Assembly: GCF_001611555.1 (NCBI RefSeq)
Contig: NZ_LSGP01000017.1
Span: forward strand, 62,001 to 126,000
Length of the DNA: 64,000 nucleotides
From: Anaerosporomusa subterranea
Lineage (GTDB): Bacteria > Bacillota > Negativicutes > Sporomusales > Acetonemataceae
Direction: 5' to 3'
In this document: one piece after another, positions 1 through 8,802 of the stretch
Position numbering within the stretch: position 1 is the first letter of the stretch
Layout of the letters: every line of letters starts with the position of its first letter
Translations under genes and position numbers: made by a program
The notes under the pieces: model-generated
Told to the model about the DNA's origin: nothing
Databases searched by the model: none
Seen by the model: only the letters and a program-made list of their open reading frames with translations

Positions 1-72
1 CCGAAAAAGTTTAGCAAAGAGTTCCCGCCTGAGTTGATGGAAAAAGTATATTCCATTATTGGCAGCAAGTAA
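1..72 (+). CDS. TRAP transporter substrate-binding protein, C-terminal end (partial)
   Basis: Frame 1 is open from the window edge to the TAA at 70-72 and encodes 23 residues ending in IIGSK. Only the tail is visible, so the identity rests on context: it directly precedes genes for the small (DctQ) and large (DctM) TRAP permease subunits, and the order P-Q-M is the usual one. As a DctP protein it would be the periplasmic solute receptor of a sodium-driven importer, probably for a sugar acid, given the downstream altronate/tagaturonate genes. Confidence 0.6.
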   Translation, partial: PKKFSKEFPPELMEKVYSIIGSK

Positions 73-88
73 TTAAAGTGCAATCAAA

Positions 89-120
89 CTCCGGCCCCGG
101 TTTCATAACCGGGGCCGGAG
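89..120 (+). promoter_or_regulatory. Intercistronic hairpin between dctP and dctQ
   Basis: A perfect 14-bp stem (89-102 paired with 107-120) closes a 4-nt loop and is not followed by a T run. It lies between the binding-protein stop and the permease ribosome site. Such hairpins behind binding-protein genes commonly protect the upstream mRNA or cause partial termination, so that the receptor is made in excess; that role here is inferred. Its position argues that translation of dctQ begins after it. Confidence 0.7.
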
Positions 121-140
121 TGCAAAGGAAGTGGAAAGTG

Positions 141-623
141 TTGAAATTACTGCGTAATTTAGATGATATCGTTGGCATGTTTCTGATGGCATTTATCATA
201 CTGTTGGCTTGCGCCAATGTATTCATGCGCTATGTGGTTGGTAACCCCTGGGGCTGGGTTGAGGAAGTCACGATTTTCATCTTCGTGTGGCTGACCATGA
301 TTGGCGCGGCTTCGGTGATTAAAGCAGAAGGACACTGCAGCATCGACGTGTTAGCCAGAAAGCTGCCGCCAAAGGCCCGGCGCGTCCTGGATACGTTTGT
401 TGACTTGTGTGTCATCGTCACTCTACTGCTGATGATATACTACGGAACAGAACTGACACTGTCAGCCGGCGGAAAAATCACTCCGATGCTAGGCATTCCC
501 TATACCTATATCGATGCCGCAATTCCCGTATCCAGCCTGATCATGCTGTCCTACTACCTAAGGATTGCCTGGGATAACATCACCGGCAAAGGCCCAAATT
601 CACAAACAGAGGAGTCACAATAA
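141..623 (+). CDS. dctQ: TRAP transporter small permease subunit (DctQ family)
   Basis: This 160-residue integral membrane protein has four hydrophobic segments (roughly residues 10-30, 45-62, 82-102 and 118-138), the size and topology of DctQ. The early motif NVFMRYVVGNPWGWVEE matches the family's N-FxRYxxxxxxxWxEE signature. The TTG start at 141 is preferred because AAGGAAG at 125-131 is correctly spaced; a GTG at 78 would place a 32-bp hairpin inside the coding region. GTG 138 is an alternative. Together with DctM it forms the membrane part of a sodium-coupled solute importer fed by the upstream binding protein. Confidence 0.88.
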   Translation: MKLLRNLDDIVGMFLMAFIILLACANVFMRYVVGNPWGWVEEVTIFIFVWLTMIGAASVIKAEGHCSIDVLARKLPPKARRVLDTFVDLCVIVTLLLMIYYGTELTLSAGGKITPMLGIPYTYIDAAIPVSSLIMLSYYLRIAWDNITGKGPNSQTEESQ

Positions 624-624
624 T

Positions 625-1905
625 ATGGCCATTTTAGCAGCAGCATTGATCATGTTGGCGTTGTTTGGCATCAATGTACCGGTAGCCTTTGCCATTACAC
701 TGTCAACGTTCGCCTACTTCTTTATTGCCAACGACCTATCGCCGGTTTTTGTTATTCAGCGCATGATTGGTGGCGCAGATAATGTGCCACTGCTGGCGAT
801 TCCTTTCTTCATGATGTTAGGATCAATATTAAACTATACCGGGATTACCACCCGCCTGTTAAAGCTGTCAGAACTATTATCAGGCCATTTGCGCGGTGGC
901 TTGGCTCAGACTAACGTCGTGCTGGGCGCACTGATTGGCGGCCCCTCTGGCGCCGGTTTGGCTGATGCGGCGATGATCTGCAAGGTCCTGGTGCCGGAGA
1001 TGGTGAAAAACGGCTATAGCCGCCCCTTCGCCGCAGCGCTAACCTCGGCCTCTGCTCTCTTAGGCCCGATTCTGCCGCCAGGCATTGGCCTCATCATCTA
1101 CGGATTTGTCTCAGACACCTCTATTGGCAAACTGTTTCTGGGTGGTATGGGACCCGGGGTACTGCTGACCATTTTATTGATGGTCACGGTTGACTATATA
1201 GCCAAAAAACGCGGCTACAAGCCGACGCGCGATAAAAAACCTAGTATGAAGGAAGTCGTGGTGGCAACCAAAGACGCGGTCTGGGGCCTGATGTTGATGG
1301 TCATTATCCTGGGCGGTATTCGCTACGGAATATTCACCCCGACTGAAGCAGGCGCAGTCACTGTTATCTACTCGCTGATTGTCGGTATTGCCTATCGGGA
1401 AACAAAGTGGGCAGATATTAAACTGGCGCTGTTAGAGTCGGCGCGTGCGAATGGATCGATCATGCTGATTTTGATGGCTTCGGCCGGCTTTGCCTGGATT
1501 TTGACCTGGGAAGGCGTGGCTTCTGACGTCACTGGCATGATGACTGGTCTGACAACCAGCCCGGCTCTGTTCTTACTGATTATCAACGTATTCTTGCTGG
1601 TTGTCGGTATGTTCCTCGACGGCAATGCCGCGATTGTCGTGCTGACCCCGCTCCTGATGCCGACTGTACACGCCATGGGCATTGATCCAGTTCACTTTGG
1701 CATTACGATGATCTTTAACCTGTCGATCGGCGCCATTACGCCGCCGTTTGGCACGACTATGTTCTTGACCTGCAATTTATCCGGCGTCAAGCTTGATGAC
1801 TATATGAAAGAAATTTGGCCGTTCTATGTAGCACTGCTGGTTGCATTGGCGGTTACGACTTATTATCCGCCGCTGTCATTGATATTGGCAGAACTCGTGA
1901 ACTGA
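625..1905 (+). CDS. dctM: TRAP transporter large permease subunit (DctM family)
   Basis: This 426-residue protein has about twelve hydrophobic segments and family-typical stretches such as PFFMMLGSIL, GGPSGAGLADAA and GAITPPFGTTMF. It is the catalytic, ion-coupled channel subunit of a TRAP importer. The ATG at 625 lies 1 nt after the dctQ stop with GGAG at 611-614 as ribosome site; the frame is open further upstream but that part overlaps dctQ. It is followed after 18 nt by a zinc dehydrogenase and the uxa genes, so the imported substrate is probably a hexonate or hexuronate (inference). Confidence 0.93.
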   Translation: MAILAAALIMLALFGINVPVAFAITLSTFAYFFIANDLSPVFVIQRMIGGADNVPLLAIPFFMMLGSILNYTGITTRLLKLSELLSGHLRGGLAQTNVVLGALIGGPSGAGLADAAMICKVLVPEMVKNGYSRPFAAALTSASALLGPILPPGIGLIIYGFVSDTSIGKLFLGGMGPGVLLTILLMVTVDYIAKKRGYKPTRDKKPSMKEVVVATKDAVWGLMLMVIILGGIRYGIFTPTEAGAVTVIYSLIVGIAYRETKWADIKLALLESARANGSIMLILMASAGFAWILTWEGVASDVTGMMTGLTTSPALFLLIINVFLLVVGMFLDGNAAIVVLTPLLMPTVHAMGIDPVHFGITMIFNLSIGAITPPFGTTMFLTCNLSGVKLDDYMKEIWPFYVALLVALAVTTYYPPLSLILAELVN

Positions 1906-1923
1906 TCAATTAAAGGGAGTTTA

Positions 1924-2940
1924 ATGATGAAAGCAATTTGTCTACAGTCGCCTGGCGATATCCGGGTGGCACAAATACCTGATCCTGAGCAGAAGCAGGA
2001 CCGGATTATCATCAAAGCGAAAAGCGTGGGCATCTGCGGCTCTGATATCGGCGCCTATCGCGGCGTGAATCCGTTGGTTAGCTATCCCCGTATTATCGGT
2101 CATGAAATTGCCGGTGAAGTGGTTGGCATCCCGGCTGACGAGAAAACATTTTCAGTCGGTGACCGGGTTATACTGGAACCATACGTCTATTGCGGGCATT
2201 GCTATCCCTGCAGCATCGGCCACACGAACTGCTGTGAGAATCTGACTGTGCTGGGAGTACACATCGATGGCGGTATGTCAGAGTATTTCTCCCATCCCCG
2301 GCAGCTCATACACAAGGTTCCTGATAACATTCCTTGGGCGCACGTTCCGATGGCTGAGCCACTCGGAATTTCGATGCATGCCGTCAACCGACCGCAGCTA
2401 CAACAGGGTGAGCATGTTGTGATTACCGGCAGCGGCCCGATCGGACTGCTCGCGGCGCAAATGGCACTGACGATGGGCGCGATTCCGATCATGGTCGATT
2501 TGGTGGAGGAACGCTTGGCATTCGCGCGCAGCCTTGGCGTTGAGCATACTGTAAATCTTGCTGCTGTTGATGCAGTGGAAGCGATTAAGCAAATTACCGG
2601 TGGCCGGATGGCTGAGGTTGTCGTGGAAGCGTCAGGTTCGGAGAAAGCGATTCGCAGTGCTATTGATTATGTGTCTTATGCAGGCCGAATCTCGCTGGTA
2701 GGCTGGCCCAAGAATGAAGTGGCGCTGCCGACTGCTCTGTTTACGAAGAAAGAGCTTACCATCGTCGGCTCGCGCAATGCAGTGGGCACATTCCCGGCTT
2801 GCCTGCAACTGATTGCAGATAAGAAGGTCAATGTCGAACCGATCATTACAAAAGTGGTTTCTTTTGATGAAATTCCCGCCGCAGTAAAGGAACTTTCCGA
2901 GCATCCAGAGAAATATCTCAAAGTAATTGGAATGTTTTAG
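1924..2940 (+). CDS. Zinc-dependent dehydrogenase, L-galactonate 5-dehydrogenase-like
   Basis: A 338-residue medium-chain dehydrogenase. The catalytic zinc ligands Cys38, His60 and Glu61 (GICGSD, GHE) and four structural-zinc cysteines (Cys90, 93, 96 and 103/104) are present, followed by the GSGPIGLLAA nucleotide-binding loop. Segments such as TNCCE, GVHIDGGMSEYF and KKELTIVGSRNA recall E. coli LgoD (YjjN), which oxidises L-galactonate to D-tagaturonate. The next genes reduce tagaturonate to altronate and dehydrate it, so this activity fits the pathway. Substrate remains an inference; L-gulonate or another polyol acid is possible. AAAGGGAG precedes the ATG-ATG start. Confidence 0.75.
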   Translation: MMKAICLQSPGDIRVAQIPDPEQKQDRIIIKAKSVGICGSDIGAYRGVNPLVSYPRIIGHEIAGEVVGIPADEKTFSVGDRVILEPYVYCGHCYPCSIGHTNCCENLTVLGVHIDGGMSEYFSHPRQLIHKVPDNIPWAHVPMAEPLGISMHAVNRPQLQQGEHVVITGSGPIGLLAAQMALTMGAIPIMVDLVEERLAFARSLGVEHTVNLAAVDAVEAIKQITGGRMAEVVVEASGSEKAIRSAIDYVSYAGRISLVGWPKNEVALPTALFTKKELTIVGSRNAVGTFPACLQLIADKKVNVEPIITKVVSFDEIPAAVKELSEHPEKYLKVIGMF

Positions 2941-2991
2941 TAACTGAGAAAACTGCTATGTGTTTGAGGAGTCAGGGAATCGGAGAACGTT

Positions 2992-3072
2992 AACCGCAGA
3001 GTACGCGGAGGATATCGCAGAGGGTTATTGTTTTTTATAATAACTTGGCCTCTGCGTACTCTGCGGTAAAAC
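2992..3072. repeat. Interspersed inverted repeat, CCGCAGAG family, copy 1
   Basis: The left arm (2993-3011, ACCGCAGAGTACGCGGAGG) is nearly complementary to the right arm (3048-3067), with an A/T-rich centre. Related arms occur near 29213, 32181, 35127, 44543 and 60613. It sits between the dehydrogenase and uxaB inside an apparent operon. Confidence 0.8.
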
Positions 3073-3130
3073 GCAGCTTCGCCTCCCTGGACTGGGGATC
3101 TATATACTTAATATGGAGGAGGCTAAACTC

Positions 3131-4660
3131 ATGACTAAACTTAGCAAAAGCATGCTCGCCTCGTATACGCCGCCTGCTGACCTGTCTGTATGGAACGATT
3201 CGGCCCAGTTGCCGGAGAAAGTGCTGCAGTTTGGTGAAGGCGGTTTTTTGCGCGCCTTTGTTGATTGGATGTTCCATCAGCTAAACAAACAGGGACTGTT
3301 TAATGGCCGCGTGGTTGTTGTTCAGCCCATTGCCCAGGGACTGGTCGACAAACTGAATGAGCAGGACGGACTATATACTCTTATCCTGCGCGGCCTGGAG
3401 AATGGCAAGCCGACAGAAAGAAACGAGATCATCAGCTCGATTAGCCGGGGTATTAATCCCTATACAGATTGGCAGGCTTATTTGGCTTGTGCCGAAAACC
3501 CCGACATGGAATTTATTGTTTCCAACACCACAGAAGCAGGCATTGCTTTTGATCCGAAGGACTCGATGGACAATACGCCGCCAGTATCATTTCCCGGCAA
3601 GCTGACTGCATTCCTCTACCACCGTTTCCGCCATTTTAACGGCGACGCTAAACGGGGCATGGCCATGCTACCCTGCGAATTGATTGATCGCAACGGCGAT
3701 AACTTGAAAAAGACGGTTCTGCAGACCGCTGCCAACTGGGGCCTGCCACAAGAGTTCACAAACTGGGTTGAACAGCATAACACCTTCGCTAACACTTTGG
3801 TTGACCGGGTAGTTACCGGTTATCCACGTGACGAGGTTAATGAAATCCAAGCCAAGCTTGGCTATGAGGATGCACTCTTAGATACCGGCGAGCTGTTTCA
3901 TCTCTGGGTTATCGAAGCGCCGCAAGAGTTAGCAGAGCGGCTTCCGTTCACCAAAGTCGGGCTTGACGTAATCTGGACTGACAATATGGCGCCATATCGT
4001 ACCCGTAAAGTCCGCATTTTGAATGGCGCGCATACCGGTTCCATCCCTGCCGCCTTCCTCTATGGACTGGAAACGGTAGGGGAAATGATGGATCATCCCG
4101 TTTTGGGTAAGTATGTTCGCAGTTTGATCAGCGATGAACTGGTTCCTTCCATCAACCTCGACAGACAGATGCTGACCGCCTTTGCCGACGATGTGGTGGA
4201 GCGGTTTAAAAACCCGTATATCAAGCATTACCTGTTGAGCATACTCTTGAACTCTTCTTCCAAATTTAAGACCCGCAACCTGCCGTCCCTGCTTGAATAC
4301 TATCAGCTAAACGGCAAACTGCCTGAAAAACTGACGTTCTCGTTGGCGGCGCTGATCTCGGTATACCGTCATGGTGTCGTTGACGGAATGCGGATGCAGG
4401 CTCGCCGCGACAAAGGTGAGTTTGTCATGCAAGACGACCTGCCGGTGCTGGAATTCTTCGTCAAAACCTGGTCTGTATTTGATGGCAGTAAGGAGTCAGC
4501 GCAAACTGTTGCCAAACAAGTGCTAGCAAATACCGCCATCTGGGCGCAAGATTTGAATACAGTTCCTGGTCTGACTGATAAAGTTGCAGCCTATCTGTGG
4601 CAGATTGACTCTCTGGGCATGCAATCCACACTAGAAAAGTTGGTTGAGGCAGGTAATTAG
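3131..4660 (+). CDS. uxaB: Tagaturonate reductase (altronate oxidoreductase)
   Basis: A 509-residue member of the mannitol dehydrogenase/UxaB-UxuB family. The N-terminal nucleotide-binding region carries LQFGEGGFLRAFVDWM, typical of UxaB, and the central part VRILNGAHTGSIPAAF matches the family's catalytic block (K-x-x-x-x-N-x-x-H). It should reduce D-tagaturonate to D-altronate with NADH. ATG 3131 is chosen over ATG 3113 because the GGAGGAGG ribosome site (3115-3122) would otherwise lie inside the coding region. It is 1 nt from uxaA. The upstream 190 nt contain a repeat and possibly an internal promoter. Confidence 0.9.
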   Translation: MTKLSKSMLASYTPPADLSVWNDSAQLPEKVLQFGEGGFLRAFVDWMFHQLNKQGLFNGRVVVVQPIAQGLVDKLNEQDGLYTLILRGLENGKPTERNEIISSISRGINPYTDWQAYLACAENPDMEFIVSNTTEAGIAFDPKDSMDNTPPVSFPGKLTAFLYHRFRHFNGDAKRGMAMLPCELIDRNGDNLKKTVLQTAANWGLPQEFTNWVEQHNTFANTLVDRVVTGYPRDEVNEIQAKLGYEDALLDTGELFHLWVIEAPQELAERLPFTKVGLDVIWTDNMAPYRTRKVRILNGAHTGSIPAAFLYGLETVGEMMDHPVLGKYVRSLISDELVPSINLDRQMLTAFADDVVERFKNPYIKHYLLSILLNSSSKFKTRNLPSLLEYYQLNGKLPEKLTFSLAALISVYRHGVVDGMRMQARRDKGEFVMQDDLPVLEFFVKTWSVFDGSKESAQTVAKQVLANTAIWAQDLNTVPGLTDKVAAYLWQIDSLGMQSTLEKLVEAGN

Positions 4661-4661
4661 C

Positions 4662-6146
4662 ATGAAACTGATACACATCCATGATCGCGATAATGTCGCG
4701 GTTCTGCTAGAGCCGATTGTAAAAGGTCAGACAGCCGAGATCAGCGGACAGATGGTGACGGCGACAGAAGATATCGATAAAGGCCATAAAATTGCTCTCA
4801 CTGCGATTGCTAAAGGGGAGAATATCATTAAATACGGCTTCCCAATCGGCCATGCCACTGTTGATATCGCAGCCGGCCAATGGGTCCATACTCATGTGAT
4901 CGCCACAAATCTTGGCGACATCCTGGAATATCAATACCAGCCTGACGTCAAGCAGGATATCCCTGCTGTCTGCGCAGGCAAGACCTTCCCCGGCTACCGC
5001 CGCCCAGATGGACGGGTCGGCACCCGCAATGAGGTCTGGATCATCCCGACGGTTAGTTGTGTGAATCGCAATATCCAACTGATCGCCAAAGCGGTGACTG
5101 CTCGCTACGCGGATGCCGCCATTGATGGCATTTACGAATTCACTCATCCCTATGGCTGTTCGCAAATGGGTGAAGACCAACTAACCACTCAGACTATTCT
5201 CGCCAATTTGGTTAACCATCCTAATGCCGGGGCTGTACTGGTCGTTGGTTTAGGCTGTGAAAATAACCATATCGCCGAGTTTCAGAAAATAATAGGTAAG
5301 TGGGACCCCGAGCGGGTTAAATTCCTCGTTGCCCAAGAGGTCGAGGATGAGATTGAGGCCGGAGTCGAACTAATCGGCGAGCTCATCACGTATGCTTCCA
5401 GCTTCAAACGGGAAGAATGTCCGGTAGCTGAACTGGTCGTTGGGCTCAAATGCGGCGGTTCGGACGGATTTTCCGGCATTACTGGCAATCCGTTGGTAGG
5501 CTACTTCTCTGACCGGCTGATTGCCTGCGGCGGTTCAAGCGTGCTGACAGAAGTGCCGGAGATGTTCGGCGCGGAGACCATCTTGATGAATCGCGCCACC
5601 GGACAGGACGTCTTTGATAAAACAGTCGATCTGATTAATGGCTTTAAACACTACTTCACATCCCACAATCAAGTTGTCTATGATAATCCGTCACCAGGCA
5701 ATAAGAAGGGCGGTATTTCGACACTGGAGGAGAAATCGCTAGGCTGCACCCAAAAAGGCGGCGTCAGCCCGGTTGTCGATGTTCTGCCCTATGCTGGTAC
5801 GGTCAGTCAGAAAGGGCTGAACTTGCTGAGCGGACCGGGTAACGATATGGTGGCTTGCACAGTGCTTGCCGCCGCTGGTTGCCAAATTATCCTGTTTACC
5901 ACGGGCAGGGGTACGCCGCTGGGAACAGCAGCGCCGTGCATAAAGGTTGCCACAAATAGTGATTTGTTTGCTCATAAAGCTAATTGGATGGATTTTGATG
6001 CCGGTCGTTTATTGGTTGAACCGCGCGCCAAGGTCGTTGACGAATTCTTCGACTACGTGCTGGCTGTAGCCAGTGGCCAACGTACCAAATCTGAGGAAAT
6101 GGGCTTTCGCGAAATCGCGATTTTCAAAAACGGGGTAACACTGTAA
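4662..6146 (+). CDS. uxaA: Altronate dehydratase
   Basis: A 494-residue protein with the full UxaA layout: an N-terminal SAF-like domain (about 1-95), then the large domain starting with FPGYRRPDGRVGTRNEVWI. Conserved cysteine-containing stretches, such as HPYGCSQMG, VVGLGCENN, LKCGGSDGFSG and KSLGCTQKGG, are consistent with the iron-dependent enzyme. It converts D-altronate to 2-keto-3-deoxygluconate. The length matches E. coli UxaA (about 495). The start at 4662 is 1 nt behind the uxaB stop; the longer frame from 4644 overlaps uxaB. No KDG kinase or KDPG aldolase gene lies in the window. Confidence 0.93.
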   Translation: MKLIHIHDRDNVAVLLEPIVKGQTAEISGQMVTATEDIDKGHKIALTAIAKGENIIKYGFPIGHATVDIAAGQWVHTHVIATNLGDILEYQYQPDVKQDIPAVCAGKTFPGYRRPDGRVGTRNEVWIIPTVSCVNRNIQLIAKAVTARYADAAIDGIYEFTHPYGCSQMGEDQLTTQTILANLVNHPNAGAVLVVGLGCENNHIAEFQKIIGKWDPERVKFLVAQEVEDEIEAGVELIGELITYASSFKREECPVAELVVGLKCGGSDGFSGITGNPLVGYFSDRLIACGGSSVLTEVPEMFGAETILMNRATGQDVFDKTVDLINGFKHYFTSHNQVVYDNPSPGNKKGGISTLEEKSLGCTQKGGVSPVVDVLPYAGTVSQKGLNLLSGPGNDMVACTVLAAAGCQIILFTTGRGTPLGTAAPCIKVATNSDLFAHKANWMDFDAGRLLVEPRAKVVDEFFDYVLAVASGQRTKSEEMGFREIAIFKNGVTL

Positions 6147-6159
6147 GGAGGGCAAAATC

Positions 6160-7719
6160 ATGCATCCTGACTGCAAGGCCATCTGTGAGTACATCCTCAG
6201 CTCCAAGGAAATTGACACAGTGAAGTATAGCAAGCATATGCGTTCTTTTGGCGAAGGTGCTTGCCACCTGTATGCCGATTCGGTACATGCCTCAAATGGC
6301 TGTGTGCTGTTTATCGCTAAAACGCTTGGCGAGAAATTCCTCTGGGTCATTGAGAAAGAAGCTGGGGCTGACAGTAGCGAATTTGAGGGAAGAGTCATGA
6401 CTGTTGCTGGGAGGAATGTGCGCAAGGCGCCGCTTTCCCACGCCAACGCAGTAGTCATTCGGCGTTGGTTCCCCTTTGCCCGTCCGACCGCGTTCGGCAG
6501 AGAGGGAGTAAGCATCGGGCTTGGTGACCGGCTGGGTATTGCCGGTCCGGGACATCTGCGGATTATTCGCAAAACTAAAGCACGCCCCGTCCTAGCGCAA
6601 CAGTCGATTCGTGAACTCAACCTTACGAATCGTACCTATGAGGATGTGCTAGACAGTGCGACCTGGGCAGTTTTTCAGGAAGGCTATCATCTTGGCTTTG
6701 GCGCAGACGGCGATCATTTAAAGACTGCTGCCGAAGTCAAGCAAGCCCTTGACCTTGAATTCTCGATGATTACTCTTGACTGTTCGGAGAAGATTGATAA
6801 TCGGGTCGCAACCATGACCAAAAGTCAAATCGCCGCCGCTTATTGGGCATTGCCAAAGGAACTGCGCGATGAGCTGGAGCCGCTGTATCTTGACAAAGGC
6901 TTTCAGGTTGGTGGCCAGGAATTGTTTTTTGATTCGACTACTCTGCGCGAGATCGTCCTGATTTATAGTAAGGCGATGGACTTTATCCGCCATATCTATT
7001 TTGACGTGGTCAAGCCCTATAATCGCGAGATTGATTTCGAAGTATCGATTGATGAGACCATGACTCCAACTACTCCGGAAGCGCATTATTTTGTCGCCGC
7101 CGAACTGCAGCGCCATGGTATTGTTGCTTCCAGTATGGCACCGCGCTTTTGCGGCGAGTTTCAAAAGGCGATTGATTACATTGGCGATATTGCGCAGTTT
7201 AAGCGAGAGTTCATCTTGCACTCAGCGATTGCTGACCAATTTGGCTACCGCTTAAGTATCCATTCTGGCAGTGATAAGTTCAGCGTTTACCCGATCATCG
7301 GCGAGATCACCGGTGGGCGGGTGCATGTGAAGACAGCTGGCACTAACTGGTTGGAAGCACTGAAAGTGATTGCATCAAAAAAACCGGCTTTGTTCCGGGA
7401 AATCTATGCTTTTGCGTTAGAGCACTTTGCCGAGGCTACCGTATACTATCATGTTACTACCGATTTGGGCAAAGCACCGGATGCGACAGTCATGCCAGAT
7501 ACTGACTTGAAGAAGGTCCTGCAACAAGCAGACGGCAGGCAGGTGCTCCACATCACCTATGGCTTGGTGCTGACAGCCAAGAACCCTGACGGCTCCTATC
7601 GCTTCCGCGACACCATCTATAAAGCACTTGACGTGGAAGAAGAGGCTTACGCAGACACCTTGTTCCTACATATCCAGAAACATCTGCTGAAGCTAGGCAT
7701 GGAAGTCTTCCGCGCTTAA
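6160..7719 (+). CDS. uxaE: Tagaturonate epimerase (tagaturonate/fructuronate interconversion)
   Basis: A 519-residue protein that I recognise as the UxaE family first described in Thermotoga maritima, which interconverts D-tagaturonate and D-fructuronate. Matching blocks are GDRLGIAGPGHLR, the ARPVLAQQSIRELNLTNRTY region, ATWAVFQEGY, GFGADGDH (about 178-186), FEVSVDETMTPTTP (about 293) and SIHSGSDKFSVYP (about 365). Acidic and histidine residues in these blocks are plausible metal ligands. A GGAGGG ribosome site lies just ahead and the uxaA stop is 13 nt upstream. Co-occurrence with UxaB and UxaA suggests that one operon can join galacturonate- and glucuronate-derived keto acids. Confidence 0.88.
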   Translation: MHPDCKAICEYILSSKEIDTVKYSKHMRSFGEGACHLYADSVHASNGCVLFIAKTLGEKFLWVIEKEAGADSSEFEGRVMTVAGRNVRKAPLSHANAVVIRRWFPFARPTAFGREGVSIGLGDRLGIAGPGHLRIIRKTKARPVLAQQSIRELNLTNRTYEDVLDSATWAVFQEGYHLGFGADGDHLKTAAEVKQALDLEFSMITLDCSEKIDNRVATMTKSQIAAAYWALPKELRDELEPLYLDKGFQVGGQELFFDSTTLREIVLIYSKAMDFIRHIYFDVVKPYNREIDFEVSIDETMTPTTPEAHYFVAAELQRHGIVASSMAPRFCGEFQKAIDYIGDIAQFKREFILHSAIADQFGYRLSIHSGSDKFSVYPIIGEITGGRVHVKTAGTNWLEALKVIASKKPALFREIYAFALEHFAEATVYYHVTTDLGKAPDATVMPDTDLKKVLQQADGRQVLHITYGLVLTAKNPDGSYRFRDTIYKALDVEEEAYADTLFLHIQKHLLKLGMEVFRA

Positions 7720-7737
7720 ATAACAGTAATACTGCAG

Positions 7738-7766
7738 ACTCGCGCCCGAGTGGCGCGAGTTTCTTT
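7738..7766 (+). terminator. Rho-independent terminator of the TRAP-uxa operon
   Basis: A 9-bp GC-rich stem (7738-7746 with 7752-7760) closes a 5-nt loop and is followed by TTCTTTC. It begins 19 nt after the uxaE stop and separates the operon from the PHP gene. Confidence 0.85.
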
Positions 7767-7863
7767 CGTCGAGGAGGATATGGCAGGAAAATACAGAATA
7801 AGTTCATTATATTTGGCCGCATTGAGGCAGACTAGGTAATATCACTTATCGTTGAGGTCAAAC

Positions 7864-8682
7864 ATGATTGTTGATTTACACATTCACACAACTGCGTCAG
7901 ACGGCTCCTGGACACCAGCCGAACTGATCGAACAAGTCCGATTAGCAGGTATTGGGCTATTTGCTGTAACTGATCATGATAGTGTGGGAAGTCTCGCGGC
8001 GACGGCGCGACTGGCCCGGGAAGCTGGGCTGTCGTTTATTCCAGGAGTCGAGATCTGCTCTACGGTACGTGACCGGAATTTTCATATCCTTGGTTATGGA
8101 ATAGACCATCAGTCTAAGCCGCTCGAGGGCCTGCTTAGGCATAATACAGAGCTGATGGAACAGGCGGATGAAGACAGTATCCACAAGCTGATTGCTCAGG
8201 GGTTGCCAATCAATTATGCAGAATACCACGACTACCGGCACAATCCGGCCAGAGGTGGCTGGAAATCGCTCAGCTACCTGACCGACAAGGGGCTGTGCGC
8301 TGATGTGAAAGAGTTTTTTAGCAAGCTATTTACCGCTGAACGCGGTATTGTCTTCCCAACTTTCCCCTCGCCTCAAGCAGTAATCGCTACTATCCACGCG
8401 GCGGGCGGCAAGGCTGTATTGGCCCACCCAGGCAGTGACTTCCATGGGACGATGCTTGAGGAGACGCTGGATTCTTTTGCAGAGGAAGCGATTGACGGGG
8501 TGGAATGCTTTCATCCCAGCCAAGACGACGCCACAAGCTTGCGGGCGCTTCGATGGTGTGAGCGGCATGGGCTGTTAATTACCGGCGGTTCAGATTGTCA
8601 TGGTGTCTTTGTGCCGGAGCGGCGGCTGGGTCGCCCGGTATTACACATGGAAAGGTTAAAATTAGAGAGTCTCTTAGTATGA
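7864..8682 (+). CDS. PHP-domain metal-dependent phosphoesterase (YciV/RNase AM type)
   Basis: A 272-residue PHP protein. The metal-binding residues are intact: His6, His8 and Asp13 in DLHIHTTASDG, His38 in TDHDS, Glu63 in PGVEIC, then LAHPG and GSDCHG near the C-terminus. The family includes 3',5'-nucleoside bisphosphate phosphatase and 5'-to-3' exonuclease RNase AM, acting on short RNA ends or pAp. The ATG at 7864 follows TTGAGGTC; the TTG at 7852 would include that ribosome site. It stands alone between terminators and its link to neighbours is unclear. Confidence 0.82.
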   Translation: MIVDLHIHTTASDGSWTPAELIEQVRLAGIGLFAVTDHDSVGSLAATARLAREAGLSFIPGVEICSTVRDRNFHILGYGIDHQSKPLEGLLRHNTELMEQADEDSIHKLIAQGLPINYAEYHDYRHNPARGGWKSLSYLTDKGLCADVKEFFSKLFTAERGIVFPTFPSPQAVIATIHAAGGKAVLAHPGSDFHGTMLEETLDSFAEEAIDGVECFHPSQDDATSLRALRWCERHGLLITGGSDCHGVFVPERRLGRPVLHMERLKLESLLV

Positions 8683-8736
8683 GAATGCGCAAACTCACAT
8701 CACGGTCACGTGTGTAAGTTTGCGCATTCTTTGTTG
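8682..8736. terminator. Bidirectional terminator between convergent genes
   Basis: A perfect 14-bp stem (8682-8695 with 8717-8730) extended by partial pairing in the CACAT/GTGTG region is followed by TTGTTG. It starts at the stop of the PHP gene and faces the 3' end of the minus-strand dehydrogenase at 8803. Confidence 0.8.
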
Positions 8737-8802
8737 CAAGTTCCCTTTTTTGCGGCTGTTGCCTGTTCGTCGGCGCATCTATGCCTCTGGCTTATTCGTC
8801 AG

